From NCBI RefSeq assembly GCF_030445035.2, contig NC_080675.1, positions 71,006,544 to 71,070,543 of the forward strand: a stretch of DNA of 64,000 nucleotides, given 5' to 3'. The notes under the pieces are model-generated. The model searched no databases. It was not told the origin of the DNA and was given only the letters and a program-made list of their open reading frames with translations. This stretch comes from Dasypus novemcinctus (lineage: Eukaryota > Chordata > Mammalia > Cingulata > Dasypodidae). This document shows positions 34,265 through 46,910 of this stretch, one piece after another; position 1 is the first letter of the stretch, and every line of letters begins with the position of its first letter. The position numbers were made by a program, and so were the translations under genes.

Positions 34265-37200
34265 TCATTAATTAAATAGACAGCAGAAGCAGTTCTATTC
34301 TCAGACTCAACAAGAATAAATGATGACCATGCCAGCATCTTCTCTAAAATCAGCCACCTACCCACTTAACCTCCTTCACCTTTGCTCACAAGCCAGGCTA
34401 GAATGACAGGAAGAACATCTGGGCATCTTGCCTACCCAAAGTCTCCAGGGTTCTTGTTGCTGCTCTGAGCTTAATCTTTATTTAACCTTTGTTTTAATGA
34501 TGAAAGATTGCCTCTCTGTCAGCAATTCTCTACTAACTGTGCACTTCTGTCACTAGTTCCCAATTTAAACACCAAAGGAAAAGGAAGCATGACTTTGCCA
34601 ACCTGAGTCTTTTATTTTCTGTTGTCTTCCTCAAATTCTATACTTAAATATAATGTTGTTGAGTCAGATTCTCTTTATATAAAATATACTCTCCTGGCAT
34701 ACCTTTGGCACTATAGGAAGCTGGGTCAACATTTAGCACAGCAGCATCCTCTTCTCGAATCACGTTCCCCAATTTGTTTCCTCATATGTTACAACTTTCA
34801 AAAATGTTGACTTTGCTCATTTTGAGAAGTTTAAGCATGGGAAACTCTGATTCACTGTTTCAGTTGGACCACCAGTCTATTAAATAACATCTATTTTTAA
34901 AAAGCATGAATGAGAGTAACCAAACCTTTCTGATACATGTTCTATTGAGCTTAGATATTAGATACACTTCTACAAACTCAAATAGTGCAGAAGGTAATGA
35001 ATATGCTACCGGGGAAAAATAAGTTATCAACTTGGCAGTTTACTTTTGCAGATACTGGGCTTTGTTAGGTATTCTTAAGTAAGTATGAGCACATGCTGAG
35101 TTTGCAACACATGTAGAGAAATGAAATTTCTATTAGTAACAATTTAAAGAAATTAAAGATAGTAAAAAAGGATTTCCAAAATGTGCAAAATATCTGTCAC
35201 AAAACTGATAATTAATTGTTCACAAGTATGCTAATTCTCACTATGTTAATAACCAGAACATCAGCTTGGAGAAATAAATAGCACTAGGGAATGTTTTCCT
35301 TGGACAGAGTTCGTACTTGATCAGCAATGATAAGATCCTCTGGGAGAATAATTTCTTCATGCCAGATAACTCACAAGTGTCAAGCTACTTGGCACCCAGA
35401 CATAAGAGCCATAAACTCTATTGATTAATGTCGGTTCACATTATCACTATCAGTTACACAAGAGTTATTTTCAAATTCATGAATATTAACAAAGAAAGTG
35501 AAGTGAAAAATATCTCTAATCTGACTTACCACAACAAAAATATGAAACGTACTAGCCTCCACATAGAGGGGTTATGGGCAGTAGGAAAAACACCTGGAAA
35601 AGTGGTATCATTATAGACATGATAAAAATGATGAAAGGCATGAATACAGTACAACCTATTGGGCTGTAGAAATAATTCTCAAAATTCTCCTCTGATATAC
35701 CTCTTTATTTGATCCAGATTATTCCCCTTCTCATTCTCCCAGAATGGAACCATCACTCTCTGTCTGTAGTTCATCACCTAGTGTATCCCTTCATAGATCT
35801 GCTGCTTAGCCTGACTCTTCCCAGAAGTTTGGACATTGGCTCTCTCTTTTTCAGGTGGTCTGCTCTTCTAGCTGCAGAATTTCATTTATTAAATCAAGTG
35901 ATTTATCCCTGATTCGTCCTGAAATCTATGAATCCTGAAAAACTTCCTATTTCATTTTCTTCATAGGTCAATGGTTGGACCAATCTAGCCCCTCAAAAAT
36001 GGTTTAGTAATTCATACAGGTATGTTTGACAGGAGATTAGGAAAGGAATATAAAATTCTGAAACCTGGTAGAGCTGTAGCCTATTTGCTCACAGATGATG
36101 GATTTGTTGTGATAGTTACCTGATTTGGGTTCAGAGGGACAATTTACTATGTGATCCAGTCTGTAATTTTTGTCTTTTGTTATTTCAGTAACTGGCGTGT
36201 GGGTGGGGACTTGCTTTGGCCTTTGTAAAGTATTACACAGATAAGGAATAATATTGAATTAATCTTAGTGTACCAAAAACTGAGGATCTGATGTAAAGCT
36301 TGAAAGAGCTTTGGGTCAGATCCTTCTTGGATAAAATGGCATGGCTAATTAGAGTTTCACAACCAATTTTTTACTTACTTGTTTTATTTAAGAAGGGTAT
36401 AATATATGATAAAAACTTGTTCATTAATTCCTCAAAAATCATTTTTTAATGAGGTCTTTCCTGGACTCTAAATTTTTCTTCCCTGTAGAGATCTTTTCAA
36501 GTCCAGTAAACAAGTCCAGTCAACCTAAGACCGGTGAAGTAAAAAATTCAGTTGAACAAAGCATCATAAATACATTTCACTGAAGAAGACCATGTACCAG
36601 AAGAATCATATGTGCCTCATGGAACAAAGGAAAAGAGAATTATTATAAGATTGGGGAAGGGCAAAACGTGAATTTTAAATCAAACAGTGTTTTGATGGGT
36701 GCAAAGTAAGGCAGGGCTGTGGGTAAAGAGGTCAACATCAGGTCCAAGTCCTCATTCTTTGGAAAGAAAGAAATTCAAAAAAAGATAGAATATTTTGTCC
36801 AGAAACCCCTTATTTGAAAATCTGAACATGAATTTTGACTTGAGTTTGCCTTTTAGTATCAAAGTGACTTGGATACTTAAAAGTAAGAGTGAGATATTTC
36901 ATTCTTATTGATATCATTTTCAAACATCAAAGTTTTTATAACTTATGGTTTTAGAGAACAAATTTTTTAAGTGAACAAGAAAGGAGTAGCCACTCAATGA
37001 AGGGAGTGGTAATTATTACAACCCCACACAGCTGCAGGGTGTCTTTGGGGAAAATAGTGTTTCCTATTAACTTTACTCAAATCATCTCAGATAATGCAAC
37101 CATTTCTTGAGCACTTTGTTTTTGGCACTACAAGATATTCCAGACTCATCTTAAAATATCTCTGTCCCTGCACTAAAACACTGGAATCAACTCTTTCTCC

Positions 37201-37699
37201 AAGGTCTTTGAATTGTATTATCAGAAAACGGTATTTCAAAACAAATATTAGGTTTGCTTATCCTTACTGGGTGTCTATCTCTATATCTCTATACAAATAC
37301 ACACCCACATGCACATATATTGCTTGTTCTATCCTCTGTGTTTATTTGGAATTTCTTTATCTGAAAGTGAGAAATCTGGCTCTCATTATTACTATATAGC
37401 CTTATTTAATTAAACCCTAGAGAATATATAATTTTGGAGTTGCTAACACATATATCTGTGAAAAACAAATTACAAATAGAGTTCAAAATTTGTAGAGTTC
37501 CTTTTTTTGGCTTTAGCCTTAGAGTGTATTAACAAAATGCTGTTTTTCCAATCTTGCTTTTTACAAACATGAAGGTAGCACTTTTCTTCCCCACTCACTT
37601 CACTGTGGTTATGCTACTTATTTGTAATGGACTTAGATTCTTTTATTTCTTTTTATTTTCTACTTGGTTTCCTCTTCAATCCTGCTTAATTTTTAAGTA

Positions 37700-38345
37700 T
37701 ACTATTTTTATGTATTTTTATATCATTTATGTATATTTTAAAACATTAACATTGTTTTAAAAGTCAAATCTATGCAAAAAGGCATATACACAGAAGTGTA
37801 ACTCTCCATCATTCTTCCCTTCCTATTATCCCCTAATATTTTACCAATTCCCTGTAGAGTATCAATCTCATTAGCATTTGATTTATTCTTCTTATATTTC
37901 CTTTTCCTCATTCTCTTTAATTCTATCTTTGTCATTATTTCCCCTTTCTCTCATTTCATCTTTCCTACCCCTTTGCTCTCCTCTCCTCCCTCCCTCTTCC
38001 TACCTATTCAAAAAATAAACAAAATAACCACAATGTGCATTGCCTTATTTCTTCTTTCCTACACAAAAGATAGCACACTGTATTAATTTTTTCACTTTGC
38101 TTTTTATCCCCTTAATACTAGATTTTGGGAATTGCTCCTTATCTCTTCATAGAGATATCAATATTTTAAAAATAGTTTTTGCTTTTTCACATAGGTTAGC
38201 TCTGTACGGGCATTTAGGTTGTTTGCAGTATTTTACAGTTACAAATAATTCTGCAATAAATAAATTTGGGTATATGTATTTTTATAGTGTTGAAAGTGTA
38301 TCTTTGGAGTAAATTCCTAGAAATAGGATTGCTAAATCAAATACC
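37700..38345 (-). mobile_element. Old L1 3' UTR fragment, minus strand (part 1)
   Basis: Antisense L1M 3' sequence: 'tttatccccttaatactaga', 'tcttcatagagatatcaat', 'gcatttaggttgtttgcagt', 'gaaataggattgctaaatca'. It is interrupted by a younger plus-strand L1 3' end and seems to continue at 39426. Confidence 0.6.
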
Positions 38346-39425
38346 AGGAGTTAAAAATGCTTTTGACCTGAATAAAAGGGGGAAATGGAAAGGACAAATG
38401 AGTTTATATGGTTATGAGTCTCCAAAAAAGAGCCAGGAGGTTATCAGAGGGGTCGCCCTTATGCACACCTCAGCAGAGTCCCAGAGACAGATAAAGTAGA
38501 TATAACCCCAGGTATTGGTTCTTCTGAGGGCTACAGAGACCCACAGGTTCTATGGTCATGGCAGATAGAGTTCAGTACCATGTCATTTGGTCCTGCTTTG
38601 GAGTTTGTGTTTCTGTGTGATGGAGCTGGACTCAGATATGATCTTTGTTTACAAGCCTCTCCTGTTACTTTTACCAGACCTGTGGTTGGTGCTGGGGTTT
38701 AGTGTATACCCAGGGGACCTGAATCTCTGGACTGTCCATATGATAGCCAGGCCCTGTGCCTCAACAGACTTGCAACTCCTACACTCTGGTTTATTGGACT
38801 TACTCCACTCAACTAACATGGAGGTGAGGAAGGTCAACCATCACACCGGAGAGTCAAGAGTGCCTACAACTGAAAGCAGGAGAAAAGCATCCATCATCCA
38901 TGTGGAATCTAAGTCCCCTCTTGATATAGATGTGGAGGGGACACAACCATTCTTAGGTCCACAGGATGGAAGAATAGAGTATGGATTAGAGTGGACTTAC
39001 TGACTTTCTATTCATGAACTATTGTGATTAGTAAATGAAGAAAATGTAGCATTGATTTGGAGAAAGTGACCGTGGTAGCTGCTGAGAGTAGGGAGTGGGA
39101 AGAAGAGACGTGATGTGGGGGCATTTTCAGGACTTGGAGCTATCCTGGGTGGTACTGCAGGGACAGTTACTGGACATTGTATGTCCTCCCATGGCCCACT
39201 GGGTGGACTGAGGGAGAGTGTAAACTATAATGTGGACCACTGACCATGTGATGCAGCAGTTTTCAGAGATGTATTCACCAAAAGCAATGAATGTCCCATG
39301 ATGATGGAGGAGGTTGTTGTTATGGGAAGAGTGGGGTGAGGGGGTTGGGTGGTATATGGAGACCTCATATTTTTTTAGTGTAATGTTACAAAATAAAGAC
39401 AAAAAATAAAATAAAAATAAAGGTA
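38346..39425 (+). mobile_element. 5'-truncated L1 3' end, plus strand
   Basis: A run of L1 3' UTR in sense orientation with 'ctgaatctctggactgtcca', 'gaggtgaggaaggtcaacca', 'ggattagagtggacttactg', 'tggtatatggagacctcat' and an A-rich tail with AATAAA. It is the clearest copy of the segment shared with 2941-3594, 40187-40725 and 62285-62985. It inserted into the older antisense L1. An open frame at 38587-39003 is a chance frame. Confidence 0.75.
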
Positions 39426-39720
39426 ATTGTGGATACAGTTTTGTTAGACACTCCAAAATTCTTTTCTAAAGGTCCATTTTCATTCCCAACAGCAATGTTG
39501 GGAGTATGTTTCTCCAAAACATTGAGGCATCCTACTCTGATTTTTGCCAGTCTGATAGGTGAGAAATATTTTAAAATATATGTTTAATTATCTTTCATAT
39601 TTTCCTCTACTCCCACTATTTTTTCTCCAAAACTGCTATTTGATGAACTACATACCTCATAAATTGATTCTGCCCATCTCTTCATTTGTTCTTCATGTAT
39701 TTCTTTTTCCTTTTCTTTTT
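39426..39720 (-). mobile_element. Old L1 3' UTR fragment, minus strand (part 2)
   Basis: 'attcccaacagcaatgttgg' and 'ttgccagtctgataggtgag' continue the antisense L1 broken at 38345. It ends in T-rich sequence. Confidence 0.5.
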
Positions 39721-39724
39721 AAAT

Positions 39725-40186
39725 TATCTTTTTTTAAAAGTTAATAGAGGGAAGCAGACTTGGCCCAGTGGATAGGGCGTCCATCTACCACATGGGAGGT
39801 CCGCGATTCAAACCCTGGGCCTCCTTGAACTGTGTGGGGCTGGCCCATGCCCAATGCTGATAAGCTCAAGGAGAGCCACCCAGCGCGAAAGAAAGTACAG
39901 CCTGCCCAGGAATGGCGCCGCACACACAGAGAGCTGACACACAAGATGACGCAACAAAAAGAAACACAGATTCCTGTGCTGCTGACAACAACAGAAGTGG
40001 ACAAAGAAAGAACACACAACAAATAGACACAGAGAACATACAACTGGGGCGGGAGGGGGGAAGGAGAGAGAAATAAATAAAAATTTTAAAAATAATAAAA
40101 AAGTCAATAGATCACACAAAATGTTGCATTAAAAACTTAAGAGGTTCCCATATACCCCACTCCTCAACCCCCACCCCATCAATTTT
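39725..40186 (-). mobile_element. L1 3' terminus, minus strand, split by a SINE
   Basis: The antisense tail 'tttttttaaaagttaatag' is interrupted by the DAS-SINE and continues 'atcacacaaaatgttgcat' and 'ggttcccatataccccactc'. It is short and is followed at once by a second antisense L1 3' end. Confidence 0.65.
39748..40098 (+). mobile_element. Full-length DAS-SINE, plus strand
   Basis: The tRNA-like head has 'ttggcccagtggatagggcg' (A-box region) and 'gtccgcgattcaaaccctgg' (B-box region). A body with 'gagagctgacacacaagat' and 'acgcaacaaaaagaaacaca' follows, ending in an A-rich tail. Flanks 'aaaagttaatag' (39736-39747) and 'aaaagtcaatag' (40099-40110) form a 12-bp target duplication with one mismatch. 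It is the best-preserved SINE in the window. The internal boxes would be RNA polymerase III promoters. Confidence 0.92.
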
Positions 40187-40725
40187 AATTGTATTTTTTG
40201 AAGATACATAGATCATAAAAAATGTTACATTAAAAAAATATAAGAAGTTCCCACATACCCCACACACCCCTACATCCCACTTCTCTCACATGAACAACCT
40301 CTTTCATCATTGTGGCACATTCATTGCATTTAGTGAATACCTTTTGAAGCACTGCTGCACCACATGGGTAATAGTTTACATTGTTGTTTACACTCTCCCT
40401 CAGTACATTCAGTGGGTTAGGGCAGGATATATAATGTACAGTATCTGTCCCTGCAATATCATTTAGGACAACTCCAAGTCCCAAAATGCCCCCACATCAC
40501 ATCTCTTCTTCCCTCTCCCTGCCCTCAGCAATTACCGTGGCCACTTTCTCCACATCAATGTTAAAATTTCTTCCATTACTAGTCACAATAATTCCATAGT
40601 AGAATATCAGTAAGTCCACTTTAATCAATATTTTTATTTCTCCATCCTGTGGATGGTGATGTCCACTCCACCTCTATATTGAGAGGGGGCTTAGATTCCA
40701 CATGGATGATGGATGTATTTATTTA
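40187..40725 (-). mobile_element. L1 3' end, minus strand
   Basis: The reverse complement matches 38900-39410: 'gaagatacatagatcataaa' at the tail, 'cacattcattgcatttagtg', 'ggacaactccaagtccc', 'aatatcagtaagtccacttt' and 'gagggggcttagattccaca'. It is 5' truncated at about 40725. Confidence 0.8.
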
Positions 40726-41838
40726 AAGATACCACAAATATTACAATCAAGCCCTTCTAGCAATTATTTGAAATGTCAAAATTCTTATATTTATTTTGCA
40801 TTATTTGTTTATCATTAATCATTTTCTCATTCCAACTTGCTTATATTTTATGATTTTCCTTAATTATTTCTAGAGTAGCAACCATTTATTTTTTCCAAGT
40901 TCTATTCTGTTACCAGAGTAGCGTTCTGTTTCTCATATAAATCATTGTTTGTTCATCTTGGTTTTTCTCTTTCATTCTATTAGCTTATTTCCCACAGTTG
41001 ATGTTAATACAAATTGCTGCTCTGTGAACATCCATGTGTGCATGGATGGCTGCCTCTAATTTAAACAGTACAGAGCAAGAGAGCCAGATGCTATCCCTCA
41101 AGATATCAGTAACTGAGGTGAGTATGGTGGATGTTGGAAGCCATTTTGAACCTTAGCCTTTACCAGTAAATCATAAAAAAATTTATAAAAGCAACTCTCT
41201 TTTAAGCCTGGTGTAACAATATTGCCACCAGACATTCTGAATGTGTGGGGAGCAATTAGTGAATGCTGACAGATCCATCTACTTGTCCCCTGCACAGCCC
41301 TTAAAACCTTACCCTGAATTCTGCTTGTGTACAAAAGGCTTGTATTTTCCCTAACTGCTAATCCAGAGTTTGGAATCTCTCTAGTATTTCACCAAGAGTA
41401 AAAGTGACAGTGACTGGTTCTGTTTAAGCTTTCTCTTGTTATGTTCTCTGCTTTATTATTAAATTGTATTCCATCTCCACATGGAATTCCATTAAAAATT
41501 ATTCCCAAAAGCCTCCAAAACCCTTTCCAAAGGGAAAAAAAATGAATTCTGTGTTTGACTGAGGCACTGTCATTAATTTGTTAGCTTGGATTCACTCTTC
41601 TGCATATCCACTTACTGCCACTTCTATGGAATTTTAGTATGGAAGAGAGTTAAGCACAAGAACTCAGCCCACCAATCTTGAATTTTTATTCTAGATTTTA
41701 ACCATTATTGACCCTAAATTTCTTGTTTTATCTAGTATAATTTATTTAATATTTTCAGTGAAAAAAATGTCAGTGAAAAAGTTATATAGGTAATGGAGGC
41801 AAATAGGAAATTTTAGGAAATTCATCAGGAATAATTTT
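40726..41838. other. No gene recognised; unassigned sequence
   Basis: AT-rich sequence with no domain-bearing frame. The segment 41060-41350 is slightly richer in GC, but no repeat family could be assigned. Confidence 0.4.
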
Positions 41839-42287
41839 TTTAAAGATTTATTTATTTATCTCTAACCACCCCCTCATTGTTTTGCACTTGCTGTGCCTGT
41901 TCATCTTCTTTGTTTCTTTAAGAGGCACCAGGAACCAAACTTGGGGTCTCTGATGTGGGAGGTAGGTACTTAATCACTTAAGCCACCTCTGCTTTTGTTC
42001 ATTATGTTTGTCCTCTTCTGTCTCTTTTAGCATCATCTTGTCATGTTAGTTTGCCATACCTGCTTGTTCTCTTTATGAGGCACCAGGAAACTCTGCTCCC
42101 TGCTTTGTTGTGTCTCTCTTTATGCTTTTCTTCTTGTGCCTTCTGTTGCATAATCTTATTGCGTCAGTTTGCCCCACCTTCCCATCATGCCAGCTCATTG
42201 TCTTCTTTAGGAAGCACTGGGAACCAAACCATGGACCTAACATGTGGTCGGTGGGAGCTCAATCACTTGAGCCATATCCACTTCCCA
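41839..42287 (-). mobile_element. Compound DAS-SINE, minus strand
   Basis: Antisense heads occur at about 41925-41995 and 42205-42285 ('gcactgggaaccaaaccatg', 'agctcaatcacttgagccat'), with a degenerate third one near 42075. 'gaataatttt' flanks the unit at 41829-41838 and 42288-42297, a 10-bp target duplication, so it inserted as one compound SINE. Open frames here are SINE artefacts. Confidence 0.85.
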
Positions 42288-42297
42288 GAATAATTTT

Positions 42298-42784
42298 AAT
42301 AATCTCATTTACGTAGGATAGTTCTCTCCATTGGTCATAGAGGCCCTTACTTTTGAAACTCTTTTCATTCCTCCACTCTCTAATTTAGCAGTATTGGAAA
42401 TGAGGATTCTTCTGATTATTTATTATCTAACATAACATAAATGAACATTGAGAAGGGCACAGAGCAGACTGGTACCTTCCTGATGGAACTTGGAGCAATT
42501 GTCCCAGAGCTTGAGTCTCCTAAACCTATAAAACATACTTCCTAAGGGCTTTCTGTCACTTTCCCCTGTTTTTTGCCCAGAGATCCATTTACAGATGTTA
42601 GAGATTGGCATCAGGTATTATCACAAAACATGAAAAAGTCATTCCTTAATTTCTAGCTTCATATATTATACACATGTTGAAATGTAGAAGTCAAATAAAT
42701 AAATTAAGGAGGGTAGTAAATCTATTTGGAGAAGTTTTTTTTAAATATAGAAACACTCATAGGATGAATTGTGTGCTGTTTAGT
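42298..42784. other. No gene or repeat recognised
   Basis: AT-rich sequence between a SINE and an L1 tail. Short frames only. Confidence 0.5.
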
Positions 42785-43705
42785 TTTTAAAGTAAAATTT
42801 TATTGAAGTAATCATGCACATATGCAAAACATACACAGGAAGTGTGTAGTAAAAGTTGTGAACTTTAAAAAAAATATGCATATCATCATACAGGGCTCCC
42901 ATCCATCACACTCTACCAACACCTTGCACTGTTGTGAAACATTTGTTACAAGCTAGGAACTAACTGTAACCCATATCTTACATTTGGTATATTTTTCCCC
43001 AACACACCTATTATTAACACCCTGTGTTAGTATTATATACAGTATTATATATTTGCTTTAGTTCATGAGAGAACATTCTCGTATTTGTTCATTTAACCAC
43101 AGTCCTTCTTCCACCACTGGATTCCCTGTGTTATACAGTCCCATGTGCTTTGTACAAACCATTCAAAGTTTGCACTCAGTGGTTCTCATATTCATCACAG
43201 AGTTGGGCTGTCATCACCTCAGTCAATTTTCGAATGTTTTCAATGCTCCAAAAGTACAAATCCCATATCTCTTTATATTCCCTATTGTTACCCCCTTTAT
43301 TTATCCCCACTGTCTGCTCCTCTTCCTTTTTAGGAGGCACTGGGAACTGAACCTGGGGCCTCCCATGTGGGAGAGAGTTGCCTAATAGCTTGAGCTACCT
43401 CCATTCTCTGATGTGACTCTCACTGCATTTCCTGACTGTGTCTCTTGGTTGCATTATCTCACTGCATCATTTTGTTGTGTTAACTCACTGTCTCACTCAT
43501 CTTCTTTAGGAGGCACCAGGACCCAAACTGGGCCATATCTGCTTCTCCTGTCTGGCGTATTTTACTTAACATAATGTCCTCAACGTTCATCCTTGTTATT
43601 GTATGCCTCCTAATTTCATTTCTTCTTACTGCCCAGTAAGGGAATCATTACATTAATGGAATCATTACTGCCCAATAATGGAATTATTGTATGTATATAC
43701 CAAAA
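42785..43705 (-). mobile_element. L1 3' UTR, minus strand
   Basis: It begins with an antisense tail 'taaagtaaaattttattgaa' and continues with 'gggctcccatccatcaca', 'cttaacataatgtcctcaac' and 'tgtatgtatataccaaaatg'. A DAS-SINE interrupts it. The next L1 3' end inserts at about 43706. A small internal duplication of 'ggaatcatta' and 'ttactgccca' lies at 43627-43690. Confidence 0.7.
43315..43555 (-). mobile_element. Compound DAS-SINE, minus strand
   Basis: Antisense head 'ggcactgggaactgaacctg' with 'tagcttgagctacctccatt', a body with 'gcattatctcactgcatcat', then a second degraded head 'ggcaccaggacccaaactgg'. It lies inside L1 3' UTR. Confidence 0.8.
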
Positions 43706-45404
43706 TGTTTTTTTTAACAAATCAATTTTATTGATACATGTTAATAAAACATACAATTCATCCAAAGTGTATAATCAATCGTATTTGTTATAATCGCATA
43801 GTTGTGCATTCACCAGTTCAATCATCATCATTTTCATTATTTCAGTAATAATAATAATAATAAAACCCAGACAAATAAACAAGAAAATTTTTCACTTCTC
43901 AATCTCTCTATGCTTCTCCTTCTGTACATGGCTGCTATTTCTGGATATTCTTGCACAATTATTTATTTATTAAGCAGTTTTATTTAGATTTATTCACATA
44001 CCATACCATCTATTTAAAGCATAGAATCAATGGCTTTTAGTATAGCAAAATGTTGTGCACTTGTCACCAAAAAATCTGAGAAAAATTTAATTACTCCAAA
44101 AAGAAAAACTCCACACTCTTTAGTAGTCCTTCCCTGGTCCTACATAACCACTAATCTAATTTCATCTTTATAAATTGATTTATATTTACATTTTCTAAAA
44201 ACAAAATAATACCATATGTACTACTTTGTGTCTCGTTTCTTTCACTTGGAATAATGCCTTTTTTGCTTAATATTAACACCTTGTATTAACATACATTTGT
44301 TTGGTTTCAAAGAAAAACAATCTTACATATGCAATTTTATCCATATTCATATTTCGCATTCAGTTTTATTGCTCATACTTTGTGCATCCATTCATTGGTT
44401 GGTGGATACTTGGACTGTATCCATATTTTAGCAATTGTGAAATGTTGTGAACATCGGTGTGCAAATGTCAGTTTACATCTTGCTTTCATTTCTTCTGAAT
44501 ATATTCCTAGTAATGGGATTGCTGGATCATACAGTAGGTCTCCATTCAGCTTCTTGAGGAACTGCTAAGCTATTTTCCACAGATGCTGAACCATTCTACA
44601 TTCCTACAAACAGTGAAGGAGTGATCCTATTTCTCTGTATCTTCTGCAGGACTTGTTGTTTTCTGTTTTTATTTTTTATAATGGCCATTCAATAATGTGT
44701 GAAATGGTATCACAGTATAGTTTTGACCTGCATCAAAACTACATAGCTAGTGGTTAACATTTATTCATGTGCTTTTTTACCATTTGTATTTCCTTTTTGG
44801 AGAAATATCTATTCAAGTCTTTTGTCCATTTTTAATGGGCTTGCTTATCTTTTTATCATTGAGTTATATGATCTCTCTATAGAAAATTGATATCAAACCC
44901 TTATTGGAAATGTTGTTCCAAATGTTTTCTCTTAGTGAGTAGGTTGCTTTTTTACTTTCTTGACAAAGCTTTTTGAAGAGCAAAAGTGTTTAATTTTGAA
45001 GTGATTCCATTTATCTATTTTTTCTTCTTTTTTTCTTTGTACTTTTGATGTAAGGTTTAAGAAACTGACAATTACCACAATATCATCAAGATTTTTTCCT
45101 ATGTTTTCTTCTAAGAGTTTTATGGTTGTAGCTTTTATAGGTCCTTGACCATTCTGAGTTTTGTGTAAAGTGTGAGATAGGGATCCTTGTTTTTTCCTTT
45201 GGATATGGATAACCAGTTCTCTCAGAACAATTTGTTGAACAGATTGTTATGGCTTACCTGGGTGGGCTTGCCAAACTTGTCAAATATCACTTTACCATAG
45301 ATATGTACCATGCTGTTTTTTGTTTTTGTTTTTTTACCATTGTAGTTAAGTAATATGCTTTAAAGTCAGGAAGTAAGCATCCTCCAACTTCTTTCTTCTT
45401 TTTT

Positions 45405-45592
45405 TAAGAAATCAATTTTATTGATACATATTAATAAACATAAATTCATCCAAGTGTACAATCAATCAAAGGTACTCAGTATAATCACATAGTTGTGTAT
45501 TCATCCATTCAATCATTTTTAAAGCATTTTCATTCCAATAATAATAACAATAATTTAAAAAACATAAAACAAATCTCATCACCTCTCAAACT
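45405..45592 (-). mobile_element. Short 5'-truncated L1 3' end
   Basis: Nearly the same as the terminal part at 43712-43900 ('gaaatcaattttattgatac', 'ttcattccaataataataac'). It starts with a T-run and is flanked by 'ctttcttctttttt' (45391-45404) and 'ctttcttctttttaa' (45593-45607), a target duplication of about 13 bp. It inserted into the surrounding L1. Confidence 0.82.
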
Positions 45593-46514
45593 CTTTCTTC
45601 TTTTTAAAAACATTTTTGGCTATATGAGGCCCCTAACCCTTCCAAATAAATTTCATTATTGGCTTTTCCACTTCTGCAAAAAAACCTGTTGGGATTTTTA
45701 TTGGGATTGTGTGGAATCTGTAAATCAGGTTGGGTAGAACTGACATCTTAATGATATTTAGGCTTCTGATTCATGAACATGGAATGTTCTTCCATTTTTT
45801 GGTTTCTCTTAGCAATGTTTTATAGTTTCATGCATATATATGTCCTTTATGTCCTTGGTTAAGTTTATTCTTAAAAATTTGATTCTTTTAGCCACTATTA
45901 TAAATTAAACTTCCTTTCTGATGTCCTTCTTAGATTGCCTATCTGCAGTGTAAAGAAATGTTACTGATTCTTGTGTATTAATTTTGTATCCTGCCGCATT
46001 CCTGAACTTGTCTATAGTTCTAGTAGCTTTTTGTGGAGTAAAAATTTTGTGGGATTTTCTAGATATAGGATTAAATCATCAGTGAAATTTTTAAGTTTTA
46101 CTTCTTCCTTTCATGTTTGGGTGACTTTTATTTCTGTTTCTTATCTAATTACTCTAACTAGAACTTCTAACAAAATATTGAATAGTAGTAGTGACAGTGG
46201 GGATACTTGTCTTGTGCCTGATCTTGGCAAGAAAGATTTCAGTCTTTCAACACTGAGTACAATGCTAGCTGTAGGTTTTTCATATATGCACTTTACCATA
46301 TTAAGAAAAATTCCTTCTATTCTTATTTGTGGAATGTTTTATGAGGAAAGGATGCTACATATTGTTAACTGCCTTTTCTGTGTCATTTGAGAGGATCATG
46401 TGGTTTTTCTTCTTCAGTTTATTAATGAGGTTTATGACACATTGATTTCCTTGTGTTGAACCACTGTTGTGTATCTGGGATGAAGCCCACTTTATTGGAG
46501 TGTGTAATTCTTTT

Positions 46515-46910
46515 TTTTTTTTAGAGATTTGTTTTATTTATTTCTCTCCCCTTCCCCCTAGTTGCCTACTCTCTGTGTACATCTGCTGTATGTTCTTCTG
46601 CCTCCGCTTGCATTATCCGGTGCCACTAGGGAACCGTGTCTCTTTTTCGTTGCGTCATCTTGCTGTATCAGCTCTTTGTGTGTGTGGCACCACTGCTGGG
46701 TGGGCTGCACTTTTTTCACATAGGGCGTCTCTCCTTGTGGGGCACACTCCTTGTGCATGGGGCACCCCTACGTGGGTGCACCCCTGCATGGCACAGCACT
46801 CCTTGTGCATGGGCCAGCTTACCACATGGGTCAGGAGGCCCTGGGGTTTGAGCCTTGGACCTCCTATATGGTAAGCAGATGCTCTATTAATTGAGCCACG
46901 TCTGCTTCCC
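46515..46910 (-). mobile_element. Full-length DAS-SINE, minus strand
   Basis: The plus strand begins with a T-run, then body 'tttcgttgcgtcatcttgct' and head antisense 'gaggccctggggtttgagcc' and 'attgagccacgtctgcttcc'. 'tgtaattctttt' flanks it exactly (46503-46514 and 46911-46922). Its centre holds GC-richer variable sequence with a repeated 'ctccttgtgcatgg' (46748-46761 and 46800-46813). Frames here are SINE artefacts. Confidence 0.92.

Larger units (their letters stand above)
28112..37690. other. Repeat-poor, gene-free stretch
   Basis: Nearly 9.6 kb of AT-rich sequence in which I recognise only simple repeats. Open frames of 60-130 codons (for example 32797-33183 plus, 32025-32315 minus) show no domain, signal or codon pattern I would call a gene. 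No splice-flanked exon could be argued. It may hold highly diverged repeats, an intron of a distant gene or non-coding elements that cannot be seen from one sequence. Confidence 0.5.

Noticed and set aside
38587..39003. 138-codon plus-strand frame
   Set aside because: It falls inside the L1 3' UTR segment that is non-coding in the other copies.
46467..46874. Cys/His-rich 135-codon frame resembling a zinc-binding protein
   Set aside because: It is an antisense translation of a full-length DAS-SINE with its target duplication.
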